In this document: piece after piece, positions 1 to 10,539 of the stretch
Layout of the letters: each line of letters begins with the position of its first letter
Position numbering within the stretch: position 1 is the first letter of the stretch
Source of the DNA: Astrothelium macrocarpum
Lineage: Eukaryota; Ascomycota; Dothideomycetes; Trypetheliales; Trypetheliaceae
Direction: 5' to 3'
Length of the DNA stretch: 64,000 bases
NCBI GenBank assembly: GCA_021030915.1
Contig: JAGEMR010000017.1
Span: forward strand, 372,001-436,000
Made by a program: the position numbers and the translations under genes
Notes under the pieces: generated by a model
Told to the model about the DNA's origin: nothing
Database searches by the model: none
Seen by the model: only the letters and a program-made list of their open reading frames with translations

Positions 1-1878
1 CGCCCATGCTTCCTGGATAGTTTTGACGTGCTTAGAGATGAGCGCTGGTTCACTTCTCTCTGGGCTCTTCAGGAGATCGTCTTGGCTCCTGCTGGAGTTT
101 GGATGACAAGGCATGGAGAGTTCTGCCACCTGAACCGTCGTGCCTTAACTACAAGGATGATGGCAATCATTATGCGATTGCTTTCATGGGCGGCCAAGCG
201 GCGAGAACAGGTATGGCTTGATGCATACGAAAGTTACACGAACTCACAAGGATGGACTAAGGAAGACTTCGGGAGATTTCTTGCAAACTACAGATCCCGG
301 GAAAATAAGACAAAGGAAGAACTTAGTCAAGAAGTCCAAAGTCGATGCGAGACTGACAAAGCACGTTACTTGTCTGTGCCAATGTCGCGGTCTTCGAGCT
401 CTTCGTCTAACAGGAGCAGCTCATCCACCAGGTCCGTCATGTCGCGGTCGTTTCTGAGACGAAGGTCGATTAGTCCGGTTGATGATTCGGGTGACCAAGG
501 TATCGTAGTTGACATCGACAACGATAAAGTGCGAGAAGACCCGCCGTGGCTCATTACTCGATATAATGATGAGGCTTTGCTTAGAACTGAGATTTCAAAG
601 TGGAAAACGTGGGCGTTTGGCCGTGCTTGCATAGATGTAGCGGTTACAGCAACACGAGCTGGAATTCTGGTAGCAGGTAGGAACCGTAGTGTCGTGCAGG
701 GAAACGCTAGGGAAGCAGCTCTGCTTGCTGCATTGAAGGTGCCACTCAATGATAGGTTCCTGTCACCTGCCACAGAATATGATAGTCCGCACTTATCGCC
801 CTTCCTGATCAACATCATCTTGGAAGTCGAGGGATCGAAGTTCTTCAACGTTGGGCACGGAAATTCAAGACAGTGCGTCCCTAAGTCGCACCGAAATGAC
901 TTTGACGATCCTGAGTGGGAAGAGCCAGACATACAAGTTGACTACATGCTGCTTGAGGAGGGAAACATGGGCACGATGATTACAAGGAGGCGTGATTTTC
1001 CAGAGACGTGGTACAAGTATGAGCAGAGAGGGCTCAAAAAGTTTACCCATATGCTCCCCGATGATCCATCGCTGCTCTCCGACATGTTCCCAGATACCGC
1101 ATCGACGATATCTCCACATGTATTGCCGTTCGCTTGGGAAGAAATATATTCGTGGCAAGAAAGCAAGGCTTGGCACATGGATGCGGGGGCTCTCCACGTT
1201 TCCGAAGGAGCATTGATCCAGCGACCGCCACCGCATCGCCAGGACAGTCGATTTTCGACTTGGATTAGGCCAAATGGAAGCGAAGACGAACCATACGAAA
1301 TTCGATCTTTGAGCGACCTCAATCTTGTGTGCCAGACCCAATCTCGCCTGTTAGCATTGTTGACTGGGCACATCTCAGATATCCCGAATTTTTTGTTCTT
1401 ACCGCTCGGGATCCGGAATAATTGTTGTGCTGCGCAAGAAGCCTGGGACTGTCATTCGGGTGCTTTGATTAGCGAGCCGTGTATCATCGGTGTAGTCCTT
1501 GTTTCAAAATCTAAAAAGCCCTCAGAATCGATGACGGTTTGGCATAAATTTGGAACATACACTACGGATGGACCAGGTTCTGAAAGCCTTCATTGGGATA
1601 ATGGTGAGGTTTTCCAAAAGCTGGAGTGGAAGGACGGGATCCTCGTATCAGCGTTTCAAGAGCACTCATCGCTCAAGTCGGAGCAATACTCCAAAATTCA
1701 TTGTCAAGAAACTCAGCAACAGCTCAGTGAACTTTCCGCAAACTTTAGCCGGAGATCGACAGATGAGCTAGAGTACGATATTATTCACCATTATGATGTC
1801 TTAGAACTCGAGGCAATCTCGCGCGTTGAAAGCCCAGCGTCACTCCCGCTGAGGCGCAATCTGAGGAGACCGTCATGA
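1..1878 (+). CDS. HET-domain (heterokaryon incompatibility) protein, 3' part, cut by window edge
   Basis: The frame is open from base 1 to the TGA at 1876-1878 (625 codons seen), so the true start lies upstream of the window. Near the N-terminal edge, DERWFTSLWALQEIVLAP resembles the conserved 'R.WTLQE..AP' stretch of HET domains, which act in nonself recognition and programmed cell death between incompatible hyphae. About residues 125-150 form a serine/arginine-rich low-complexity stretch; the remaining C-terminal part shows no domain I can name. No intron is needed to keep the frame. The gene ends about 340 bp before the inverted-repeat element, so the element did not obviously interrupt it. 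The HET assignment rests on one motif because the start of the domain is missing. Confidence 0.72.
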   Translation, partial: RPCFLDSFDVLRDERWFTSLWALQEIVLAPAGVWMTRHGEFCHLNRRALTTRMMAIIMRLLSWAAKRREQVWLDAYESYTNSQGWTKEDFGRFLANYRSRENKTKEELSQEVQSRCETDKARYLSVPMSRSSSSSSNRSSSSTRSVMSRSFLRRRSISPVDDSGDQGIVVDIDNDKVREDPPWLITRYNDEALLRTEISKWKTWAFGRACIDVAVTATRAGILVAGRNRSVVQGNAREAALLAALKVPLNDRFLSPATEYDSPHLSPFLINIILEVEGSKFFNVGHGNSRQCVPKSHRNDFDDPEWEEPDIQVDYMLLEEGNMGTMITRRRDFPETWYKYEQRGLKKFTHMLPDDPSLLSDMFPDTASTISPHVLPFAWEEIYSWQESKAWHMDAGALHVSEGALIQRPPPHRQDSRFSTWIRPNGSEDEPYEIRSLSDLNLVCQTQSRLLALLTGHISDIPNFLFLPLGIRNNCCAAQEAWDCHSGALISEPCIIGVVLVSKSKKPSESMTVWHKFGTYTTDGPGSESLHWDNGEVFQKLEWKDGILVSAFQEHSSLKSEQYSKIHCQETQQQLSELSANFSRRSTDELEYDIIHHYDVLELEAISRVESPASLPLRRNLRRPS

Positions 1879-2220
1879 TACTCCTAACGCGGTTCGCATG
1901 CCATGTCCATGGCATTGACCTTGAAGCTGGAGAAACAGGGATTGGATTTAAAGGTTAGCACTAGGTTCACTTTTCCAACTTGCTTGACTTCGACCAGCAC
2001 TGGCTCGGCACTGACAGGCTGGCACCATCTTGACATGTAAAGTACATAATCCGGATCAAAGTGATAGCCATGGCTTTCAAAGATAGCATGAGATGCTAAT
2101 GCAGGGCGAAAGGTGACGAACAATCGTGAGCAAGCGATCAAAGGGGACGGCTGGAGGCTGAGCCGAGTCGGGCCAGTGTCTCCTGGAGTTCCGAGACTTG
2201 AGCCGATCATCCGAGGCACT
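1879..2220. other. Intergenic stretch between HET gene and inverted-repeat element
   Basis: A minus-strand frame runs from inside the left inverted repeat (about 2291) to 1884, with about 112 codons outside the repeat. Its composition is protein-like but I recognise no family. It could be the tail of a gene interrupted by the element, but no matching piece was seen beyond the right repeat at 6416. Probably the 3' flank of the HET gene. Confidence 0.3.
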
Positions 2221-2370
2221 CGGAGCGCCATAGCGCAGAACAGCTCAAAACCCCACTTCTGAATTCCTCCGAAGATGTTCCGCACACACAAATTCCCACC
2301 AAATTTACATGGTGGTGAGAAATTGTCAATATAAATTCGAATTTCAGCTGCATACTGTCTAATTTGGAAA
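2221..2370 (+). repeat. Left terminal inverted repeat
   Basis: 150 bp, begins CGGAGCGCCATAGCGCAG and ends TAATTTGGAAA. Inverted partner of 6266-6415 with two transition differences (inside the CATGGTGG stretch and inside ATATAAATTC). Confidence 0.93.
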
Positions 2371-2479
2371 TATGGTGTTGATGTTGTTCAAATTTGGCTC
2401 TTAACGAGTTATTTGACCATCACGTTTATCCAAATCTGGCTGTTTCGAGAGTCTCCCACTTCTTAATAGCCTTCCTGAA

Positions 2480-2715
2480 CCTCCTGAGCCTTCTGCTGAA
2501 TCTCCTGAGGCTGTTGAACGACCTCCTGAGGCTGTTGATCGACCTCCTAATACCTTTGATCGACCTCCTAATACCTTTGATCGACCTCCTGAGCCCTTTG
2601 ATCGACCTCCTGAGGCTTTTAATCGACCTCCTCGTGGACCTGCTGCTGTATCTCCTCCTCCTGAGCCTGTTATATCTCCTCCTTCTGAACCTGTTACATC
2701 CGGACCTCCTCCTGA
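2480..2715. repeat. Minisatellite with 21 bp unit (CTCCTRAKRCYNTTGATCGAC-like)
   Basis: About ten degenerate copies of a unit around 'gacctcctgaggcttttgat'. The 21 bp units are clearest at 2515-2635, with looser 'cctcctcctgagcctgttat' units to about 2715. On the minus strand the array is open and would encode seven-residue units of the type LRRSIKG, very basic. On the plus strand it gives leucine-rich units (LLIDLLI). Whether either was ever translated is unknown. It lies just inside the left inverted repeat in the non-AT-rich part of the element. Confidence 0.7.
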
Positions 2716-2839
2716 GCCTATTATATTTCCTCCTCCTAAACTGGTTTCCTATTGTTTCTGTATGGAACGGCCCAAAATCTCGCTGGTGGTTGGTAAATTT
2801 GACAGCGTTGATTCAGATAAATTACGGCTAATTTGATCT

Positions 2840-5800
2840 TCAATTGTTTGATCTTCAATTATTTGATTCTTAACTGTTTTGTCAAATCATTATTTCGATC
2901 GTTTTCGCCGGAGGTCAGAAGATGAATCTGATATCGGAAATGGTCGTTTAAAGGTCTAAATTATTTTAATCAATATGAAATTCAATTAATTGAATTATAT
3001 TTATATTATTCTAACCGAATTCTTATGATATTCTGAATGACTTTTTGATAATTTTATATAATTCGTTATATGAATTCTGTTCTATCATATTTCGAATCTT
3101 CTATTTGACCTTTTTCAAAAATTCATTAAAAGAAGGTTCAAATATCTTCTGATCAGAATTTTTTCTAAACATATATAAATATATATTATACGAATTTGAA
3201 TATTTATTTTGAAAATATCTTTTAAATAATTCGCGAATATTTAAATATTGAAAATCGTTTATATTAAATTTTATAAAATCAATAATAGAAATTTTATATA
3301 TTTATTTAATAATTAATTAATAAATAATAATCAATTTTTTATAAAATTCATATATAATTTATTTCATTATATTTTTATTATTAATTTTTTAAAAATAATT
3401 TAATAGAATATTAAAAAATGATTTATAATTATGAAAAAGATTAATATTAAATAAAATTAATCAATTATTTATTAGTTATATATAATTTTATTAATTGATA
3501 TTTTAATTATGATTTTTTAATTTCATAATTTAATATATTGATATTGATCTGATCAAAAATAGAAATTATAATAATATAAATTTGAATAATTAATAGAAAA
3601 ATTGATTTAGATTCTGATATTTGAGGGTCTGAATTTTTTCATATCAGAAATAAATTGAGATCAATATGAAATTGATTTGGATTCTTTTTTGATATGGAAA
3701 TAATTGAATATTATTATTGAAATTCAGTCTTTTATATCTATTGATATCGTTATAAATTATGAATACTGGCGATATCACCGGTAATAATGATTTTAAAAAT
3801 AATAGCGAAATTTCCAAAAATACGTCCAATCTGATTTTTCATTAAAATAAATCATAAAAGAAATTAAATTGATAGACGAAATTGATTTGATAATAAAGGA
3901 TTAATTGGAATAATTTCAGAATTTTTGATTTCATAATAATAATATCAGATTCAATTCATAAAGACTAGATTTCTGATATATATACGAATTTCTGATTATT
4001 TAGAACAAAAATTATTCTATAATATTAAAAAATCCGAATTCAAATTCATTCCAAAAATTGATATAAATATTCTATTAAATTTCATAAATAATAAATATTT
4101 TTATAAAAATTAAAATCTATTTTTATTAATAAATTATATAAAAAAAAAGATTGAAATTTTCAAAAAAATTTTAAATTTAAAAAAAATTTGGGAATTATAA
4201 TAAATAGAAATATATATGATTATATATATAAATATATATTAATATAAAATGGACCAATTTTGATAAAAAATATATTTATTTTATATAAATAATATATTAA
4301 TATATATGAGAATTATATTATATATCAAAAATGATATATTTTTTTAGATTTTTTGATTCTAAAATATTGATTTTTTCTTTTTTATATAATTTATATGAAA
4401 AAAAAAAAAAAAAAATGAAATTTTGATCAAAATAGAATTAATTTAATAATTAAATTAATGAATATTGAAATGATATTTATATCATTTAATTTAAATTTCT
4501 GAATTTATTTTTTATTAAAATTTTTATGACGATATTGATATTAAAATTTTCATTTTTTTTATTTATTCTATTTATAAAAAATTTATTATCATTATTCTGA
4601 AATTATTTAATAATATATTAAAATGGAATATAATTTATTATTCTTTAAAAAGAATCCAATTCTTATAATTCAAAATTCTGATTATCAATAATTATATGAT
4701 TTAAAAATGCCTCTTATAATAAAAAATAAATATATATATAAGGCCGCAATTATTAATTAATATTAAATTATTCAAATTTGAATTATATAATATTAATAAT
4801 ATTATCAGACCATTTTTGATTCTGAAATTATTGACGATATTATTCATATATAATTAAAAAAAGATATTTATTAAAATTTATTTAAAATTAATTTTATTCA
4901 TTATTATTTATTTATTAATAATAATGAATTTATTATATTTGTCTATAATTTTATATTATGAATTAATTATATTCGAATTAATATTAATTTGATAATTTTT
5001 TATATCATTCATAATTAAATGGATTTATAAAAAGAATGATTTATTAGATATAATATAATTCTATTATTATTTCCGAATAATGTGATTATTTTAGATTTTT
5101 ACGAAATTATAAATTATCTGACGAATAATAGAAAAATAAATAATTCATAATATAATATATTCATCAGATTTATTATAAAATAAATCATTTTTTATAAATT
5201 ATTTAAAATATATTCTCCATTTATTTATTAAAATTTTAATAAATTGATTTTATTAAATTTCAATTCATTAATTCATTTTATTAATATCATATAAAATAAT
5301 ATCAATAAATAGAAGATATTTATTAAATAAATATTTCTAAATTTGATAATAAATGTCAGTTATTATGGCCGTTTCCATATTTTAATCGTATCAAATTATT
5401 TCAGATTGGAATCCGTATTCGTTTATTATATCAAAATATTATTTATAAATATTTATTTGAATAAAAATATTGATATTAATATATATCCAAATAATAAACC
5501 GTGAATACGAATTAATAATAATATATATTTTAATTTTATATTATTTCAATTTATAATGAATATTAATCGATCAGATATTATTTAAATCATTAGAAATATA
5601 AAAAATTTGATTTATATTATATTTATAATTATGATATTAAAATTCATATAAATAAATTCGCTGAAGAATATTCCATATACAATTTCATAAAATGGATATT
5701 TATAATAAAAAACGAATATATATATATATAATAATTTATAATTATAATCTTTGATATAATTTTATTATATTTTGTATCTAATAATTTATTTAATTTATTA

Positions 5801-6255
5801 ATTTTTTTATTCAATATTTTTATTAATAATTCTTCGATGAATATTCTAAAAATATTTCAATTATTGGAAATAATATATTTTCAGATCAAATCCATATTTT
5901 TGAAGAATATAAAATATCTCTTTATTTGACTAATTCAAATTAAAATATATTAAAATAATAAACATATAAATAATTGATTTCTATTTCAGATCTATTTATG
6001 ATTATTTCAATAACCCCCATTATTTATATCGTTTTTTTAATATATTAAACGATAACGAATTTAATCCATTTTATTATTGGAACCATTTTAACGTTTTTTT
6101 CTGAATGAATCCAATTTTATAACGGCTGATAATTTCATGACGAAAGGATTCAAGAGATTATGAAGGACGAAATATAATGCGCTATAAATATCCTGAATAG
6201 AATCATTAATAAAACACCAAAAAATACCAAAAAACACCAAATTTCCATACAGAAT
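2840..6255. repeat. AT-saturated, RIP-like core of the element
   Basis: About 3.4 kb dominated by runs of A and T (TATATA, AATTAATT, and a long A run near 4400), with very few CpG or GpC pairs and no frame longer than about 60 codons. Extreme depletion of C and G in a bounded block between two normal-composition inverted repeats is what RIP leaves in Pezizomycotina repeats. I see nothing in it that can be translated into a known protein. Confidence 0.75.
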
Positions 6256-6265
6256 AATCTCATAT

Positions 6266-6415
6266 TTTCCAAATTAGACAGTATGCAGCTGAAATTCGAA
6301 TTTGTATTGACAATTTCTCACCATCATGTAAATTTGGTGGGAATTTGTGTGTGCGGAACATCTTCGGAGGAATTCAGAAGTGGGGTTTTGAGCTGTTCTG
6401 CGCTATGGCGCTCCG
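6266..6415 (-). repeat. Right terminal inverted repeat
   Basis: Reverse complement of 2221-2370, ending CTGCGCTATGGCGCTCCG. Composition is normal although the adjoining core is extremely AT-rich, so the composition border falls at the repeat border. Confidence 0.93.
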
Positions 6416-6423
6416 TCGAGGCA

Positions 6424-7180
6424 ACAGTTTTTGTGTAAATCCCCATGTAAATCTCTAAAATTTTTAATTTTGATGTCTTACTTCTGTACAGCTGCACTTA
6501 TGTACAGTCGTGGGCCATTTGGATACACTCTCGAAACAAGATAACACCTCGAGAAAACTTTGGCGTATTTTTGTATTTTCTAGATGTCTCCACAACCAAT
6601 TAACATGTCAATACATAATTCAGTAGACAAACTTTTTATTTTATTAGTTGCATTTTTGTCCAACAAACTTTCAATGAAACCAATCAAATGGATACCCTTC
6701 GAGGATATCTTTTATACCATTTATTTTCATACAACCTATTGTAACTTTATACATTGTATTCGTACCATTCTACTGCTACTGTATATTGTTAAGCTCAAAT
6801 CTCTTCACCTTAGGCTTTGCCACATACAGACCAATCGGAAGAAAAGCAGTCATTTAGTCCGAACACCAAAGTCTAGCGGGGCTGTCAAATCATTAGTCTC
6901 TAACCATTTATACACACAGTCGAGTTGGCCTTGGAATACATTTGGATCGCCCAAGCGACATCTGAGCAGCCATTTAGCAGTTGAACGTCTGCGACGAATA
7001 TCCGTTTTCACGAGATATCTCGTGTATCTGCTTGACTCAATGCGTCTATGATATAATATATGTTCAAAGTCAACAGGCTAGTTGACTAATATATCTACAG
7101 TGAGTTTTTCCGCAACCGTATCAGTATTTAAACTCCGCGAGTGCTAGATTTAGACTTTAGAGACTCTCATGAATGGATTA
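6424..7180 (+). mobile_element. Possible remnant of a Tc1/pogo-like transposon
   Basis: The string TACAGTCGTGGGCCATTTGG at 6502-6521, followed by ATAC, resembles the outer ends of fungal Tc1/pogo elements. About 60 bp further a frame begins at 6584 (to 7051, 155 codons) with MSPQPINMSIHNSVDKL, reminiscent of pogo-type transposase starts. After about 35 residues it no longer looks like transposase. No matching inverted end was found near 7050-7180. A weak call; the stretch could equally be unrelated intergenic DNA. Confidence 0.25.
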
Positions 7181-9116
7181 AAACTTACATGCTATTGCCA
7201 TTGGCTGCCCTGCAGGAAGCAAAGGCATTACGCTGGCATCGACGACTTGTAAACGAGAAACACCGCTAAGAACTCGTCCCTTCGTGTCTATAGCAACATC
7301 TGCATCATCTAACTTGCCTATTTTGCCTCGAAGAAGGTTGGATCTAATTTTGCGATCTTCTCAAAGGGGAGCGAGAAACAATGACAAGACAGCAAATATA
7401 ATAAACTCACATTTGCCAACTGCATAATGACTCGGCCCCGCTGATCCCTTTATATACGCGAGGATGTTAGAGTAACTTTGTACTGAGGGCCCAGGCAAAA
7501 CCTTCAGGCCAGAAGCTACGCCAAAATGATTCGCCAGAACGCGGGCTCATCTGACTGCTGCTACTGTAACCTGCTGGTCCGTCGAAACCGCAAGCCAATC
7601 GACATCTACCACAGGATTGACGGCCGCTTCAGTGGAATTGATGGTGACGGAACCCCTTTACGTAGCTTTATCAAGGTTACGTCGATGGCTATGTAGTTGC
7701 CGGTCATATTGGAAACAATTCCAACTCCGCTCAGGATATACTGGATGTCGGGCCAGTCGGCTGGAAACTTTGATAGGTCCTTAAGAGCGGTAGTCGATAG
7801 ATTGGCTAACGTGGAGTTAAGGAGATGCTCCCATGCTGTTCGGCATAAACCAGTTAATCCAACACTGCCTGCCGATCCCCGTCGGAAGACTCTAAGCTTG
7901 CCCAAGTAGTTACCTCCGAAAGCTGTGAGTGGCCCAGTTTGGCTTTCCATGAAGTCTTCTTGAGCTTCGGCTGCGTATGTAACGTTAATGTAGAGTTGAT
8001 GCTGTGTGCTGATGTTAACTGGATACCTAACACCAAAGCCTGGTTGATCCTGTAGGTACATCAGTGTCGTTAAACTCTGGATAGTGGCGTTCAGGTGATC
8101 TATAGAAAAGTTTGCACTGACACCTGGAAGCGTATCTGCACATCCAGACTTAGGGTTGCGGGATATTGAGCAAAGTTTAGGAGGCTACCGCTCTCGATCC
8201 CTCCATTCTCTCTGAAGCCCAATTTCTGCAATCCGGGCCGGAAGAAAGTTGGCACAGCAATGAAACAGTTCTAGTAAGAAACATGCAGAGGCTCTTCTTT
8301 TGGACTGAAAGCTGAAGCATTGTAAACAACCGGAGGTCTGTCCCGCTTTGCATAGTTCGGGGGCGTGAAGTTGACACTCTTCTGGAAATAGGGTGAGATA
8401 TTGTCAAATGTGTAGCTTTCGTCTCCCACGGTATCTGCTCAGACTTGGTAAGACTCCACGGTTTCGCTGGAAAAGTATCGGCCCAGGAGACGGCTTGTCA
8501 TTCGCTGTTGCACCTACCGCTGATAAGCCATAACATTCCGGCCACACCTGCGCCATGGATTAATTCGGCGTCTACTGTTGAGCACTCACGATTCTCCCAG
8601 ACATTTGCCTTGTTGTAGTGGATAGATTGGCCGATCAATTGCTGTAAAAGATAATCAATATCACGGAGAGTCCAAGGATAGCCTTGTCTCCCATCCAGTC
8701 TGTGGAGTAGTGAAACTCTCCCAATCGGTTGTAGAAGGTGCACTTGCATAAAGATTTTTACTTGCTGGGATCTGAGAGAAATTTCCACTGTCAATTTCAT
8801 AGAATCCACCGGGTTCTATTACTACAACCGAAAGGATGCTGTTTTCAGCCAAGCTTTTAGCAAAAAAAAAAAGCTTGCGGTTCCGCATCCGATAGCCTGG
8901 GAAGTACAAAGCATGCAAGCTCTTGCTACATAGCGATTGCATGCATCGACATACAACGTAGTCGAAAGTTGCATTAACCCCTGGAAAACCGAGAGAGCTA
9001 CCCAGTACTCGCTCAAACCCATTCCACTGGGTATGTTCAAATCCAGATCCCTGCCCTACCACATTCTAGACCAAGACACTCAAGAGAGCAACGTTAAGAA
9101 AGCCGAAAAACCGCAT
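7180..9116 (-). pseudogene. Decayed secreted GMC (FAD) oxidoreductase
   Basis: Read on the minus strand. Start ATG at 9116 gives a signal peptide (MRFFGFLNVALLSVL) followed almost at once by an in-frame TAG. Then GVNATFDYVV appears, but the FAD-binding GGGTAGL loop that should follow is replaced by unrelated sequence. SLAEN...VVVIEPGGFYEIDSG, DWESFTTPQTG, YLQDQPGFGVRYPVN (7990-8061), FPADWPDIQYIL and the C-terminal GVSRLQVVDASVMPLLPAGQ (about 7190-7260) are family blocks in the expected order but in different frames. Functional members oxidise alcohols or sugars with FAD. Missing dinucleotide loop, frameshifts and stops mean it cannot work. It shares an upstream region with the dead SDR at 9525. 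Confidence 0.85.
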
Positions 9117-9524
9117 GCTCGAGACAGTAGATGAACACTGATAAATGCGAAAGGTTCCAACCTCGCTTATTCTTCATAAATGGGTATAATTTTAGTCGTA
9201 CTCGCATCGATGCTGCATTTGGTTGGGAGTTGGATTGCGGGCTTCAAGTCCGGTCCCAATCTGGTCCAAACTGCCAAGTATGGAGACGCAAGCCACATAA
9301 CGTTGTTGTGACTCAATAACATCTTATCCATGGAATGTAACCGCCTAAAAAGATCTCCCTAAAAGCCGTTTTGTACGTAGGAAGTCATTTCTTTCACCTG
9401 TGTAAATAATCCTTGCGGCAACCATCACTGTCCTACCTCTGTTGCAAAATATTTTTAATCGTGAGATACACTCGCTTCTTCGATGATTACCTCAACAGAC
9501 AAAACGAGCAAAAAGCAAGCAACA
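9117..9524. promoter_or_regulatory. Divergent promoter between dead GMC and dead SDR genes
   Basis: About 400 bp between two start codons pointing away from each other. It contains the paired decamer at 9247-9267 that recurs before other members of the old PKS cluster. No gene seen. Confidence 0.5.
9247..9267 (+). promoter_or_regulatory. Phased decamer pair: AGTCCGGTCC + AATCTGGTCC
   Basis: Two copies of ARTCYGGTCC start at 9247 and 9258, exactly 11 bp apart. They lie 131 bp upstream of the GMC start and about 260 bp upstream of the SDR start. The same arrangement occurs at 16634, 18942 and 19068. Likely a binding site for a cluster regulator (inference). Confidence 0.6.
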
Positions 9525-10334
9525 ATGTCTGCATCCAAGATTCTGGTCTTGATCACTGATGAGCTCACATGAGTGCTTCAGAAGTGTGCAAAGGACAAGC
9601 CCAATAACCATCATTGCTTGGCCAAGGCGCCAACCAAGGTATGGGACTCGAAGCCGCGAAAAATCGCCTGCTGGCTTCGAATGATTAACACATCCTCCTG
9701 AGGAGTCGCGACATCAGCAAAGGCACCGACGTAGTCGCGGCACTCTAAACCCTCCACATCAAAGGCGAAGTTAGCACTATCCAAATCGACGTCACCAACA
9801 ATGATTCAGTTGATGCGGCGGCCGCTCACGTCGACGCGACTTATGGTTGTCTCGACACTCTTGTCAACAACGCTGACATCTTTAACAAGAATCCCAAGGC
9901 TCGTGACGTCTTCTGCGAGATCCTCGCCGTCAACGCGGTCGGCGTCGTGAGCGTGACGGAAGCCTCCCTGCCCCTCCTCCACAAGCCGGCCGCCCCGTGA
10001 CTGATCTTGGTGGGCTTCAGCGTGGGCTCGACCAGCCAGGCAGCAGATCCGAACTCCAAATATTATGCACCCGCTGCTAATAAGCACTGTGCGAGTAGAG
10101 CGGCGGCGAACATAGGGTGGCGCAATATTGGGTTAAGCTACAAATGGAGAATTTCAAGGTCTTGGTGCTGATCTGGGTTTGATTGCGACAAACTTTGTGA
10201 ACCCGGAACAGGTGCGGAAGAGAGGCGCGTTGGAGCCGGATATTAGGGGCGAGCGCGTCGCTAGCGTGGTCAGGGGCGACCGTGACGCCGAAATGGGCAG
10301 AATTGGTGACGAGTATGCAGTCTCCCCATGGTAA
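9525..10334 (+). pseudogene. Decayed short-chain dehydrogenase/reductase (SDR)
   Basis: From ATG 9525 the product starts MSASKILVLITDELT and stops at once. In shifted frames follow GANQGMGLEAAK (the TGxxxGxG cofactor loop), HILLRSRDISKGTDVVAAL, STIQIDVTNNDSVDAAAAHV, LDTLVNNADIF (family NNAG, here NNAD), LAVNAVGVVSVTEASLPLL and PNSKYYAPAA before the catalytic Tyr region, ending at TAA 10332-10334. At least four in-frame stops (after LT, ASND, AAL and AAP) and two frameshifts disable it. Intact relatives are NAD(P)-dependent carbonyl reductases. Divergent neighbour of the GMC pseudogene, sharing its decamer-bearing promoter. Confidence 0.85.
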
Positions 10335-10539
10335 AGGATGAAATTTACCAACTCCACACGATCGCATCCAAGATAGGTAGTGGAAGAGAATTGAGTCGCG
10401 TTAATAAACATACTAAGACCACTAATCCCCCATGACGAGCTAGACGAATTTGGGAAAGCAAAATGAACGTATCTGTATTGGCTCCAGAAGGCCGCTAGTA
10501 AGGGGCCCACCTGAGTTTGTTTGTCTGTTGACGCGTAGC

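Larger units (their letters stand above)
2221..6415. mobile_element. 4.2 kb element with 150 bp terminal inverted repeats and AT-saturated core (Mutator-like candidate)
   Basis: Bases 2221-2370 and 6266-6415 are inverted copies over 150 bp and differ by only two transitions. Flanks immediately outside, 2211-2220 and 6416-6425, share CGAGGCA in register (7 of 10 bases), a decayed 9-10 bp target-site duplication. Long inverted repeats with 9-10 bp duplications are typical of Mutator-like (MULE) DNA transposons. The first 600 bp are of ordinary composition and contain a minisatellite; the rest, about 2840-6250, is almost entirely A/T, with no frame encoding a recognisable transposase. Known RIP biology explains this well: a multicopy body mutated C to T, repeats shorter than a few hundred bp spared. 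The class is inferred from ends and duplication only. Confidence 0.72.
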
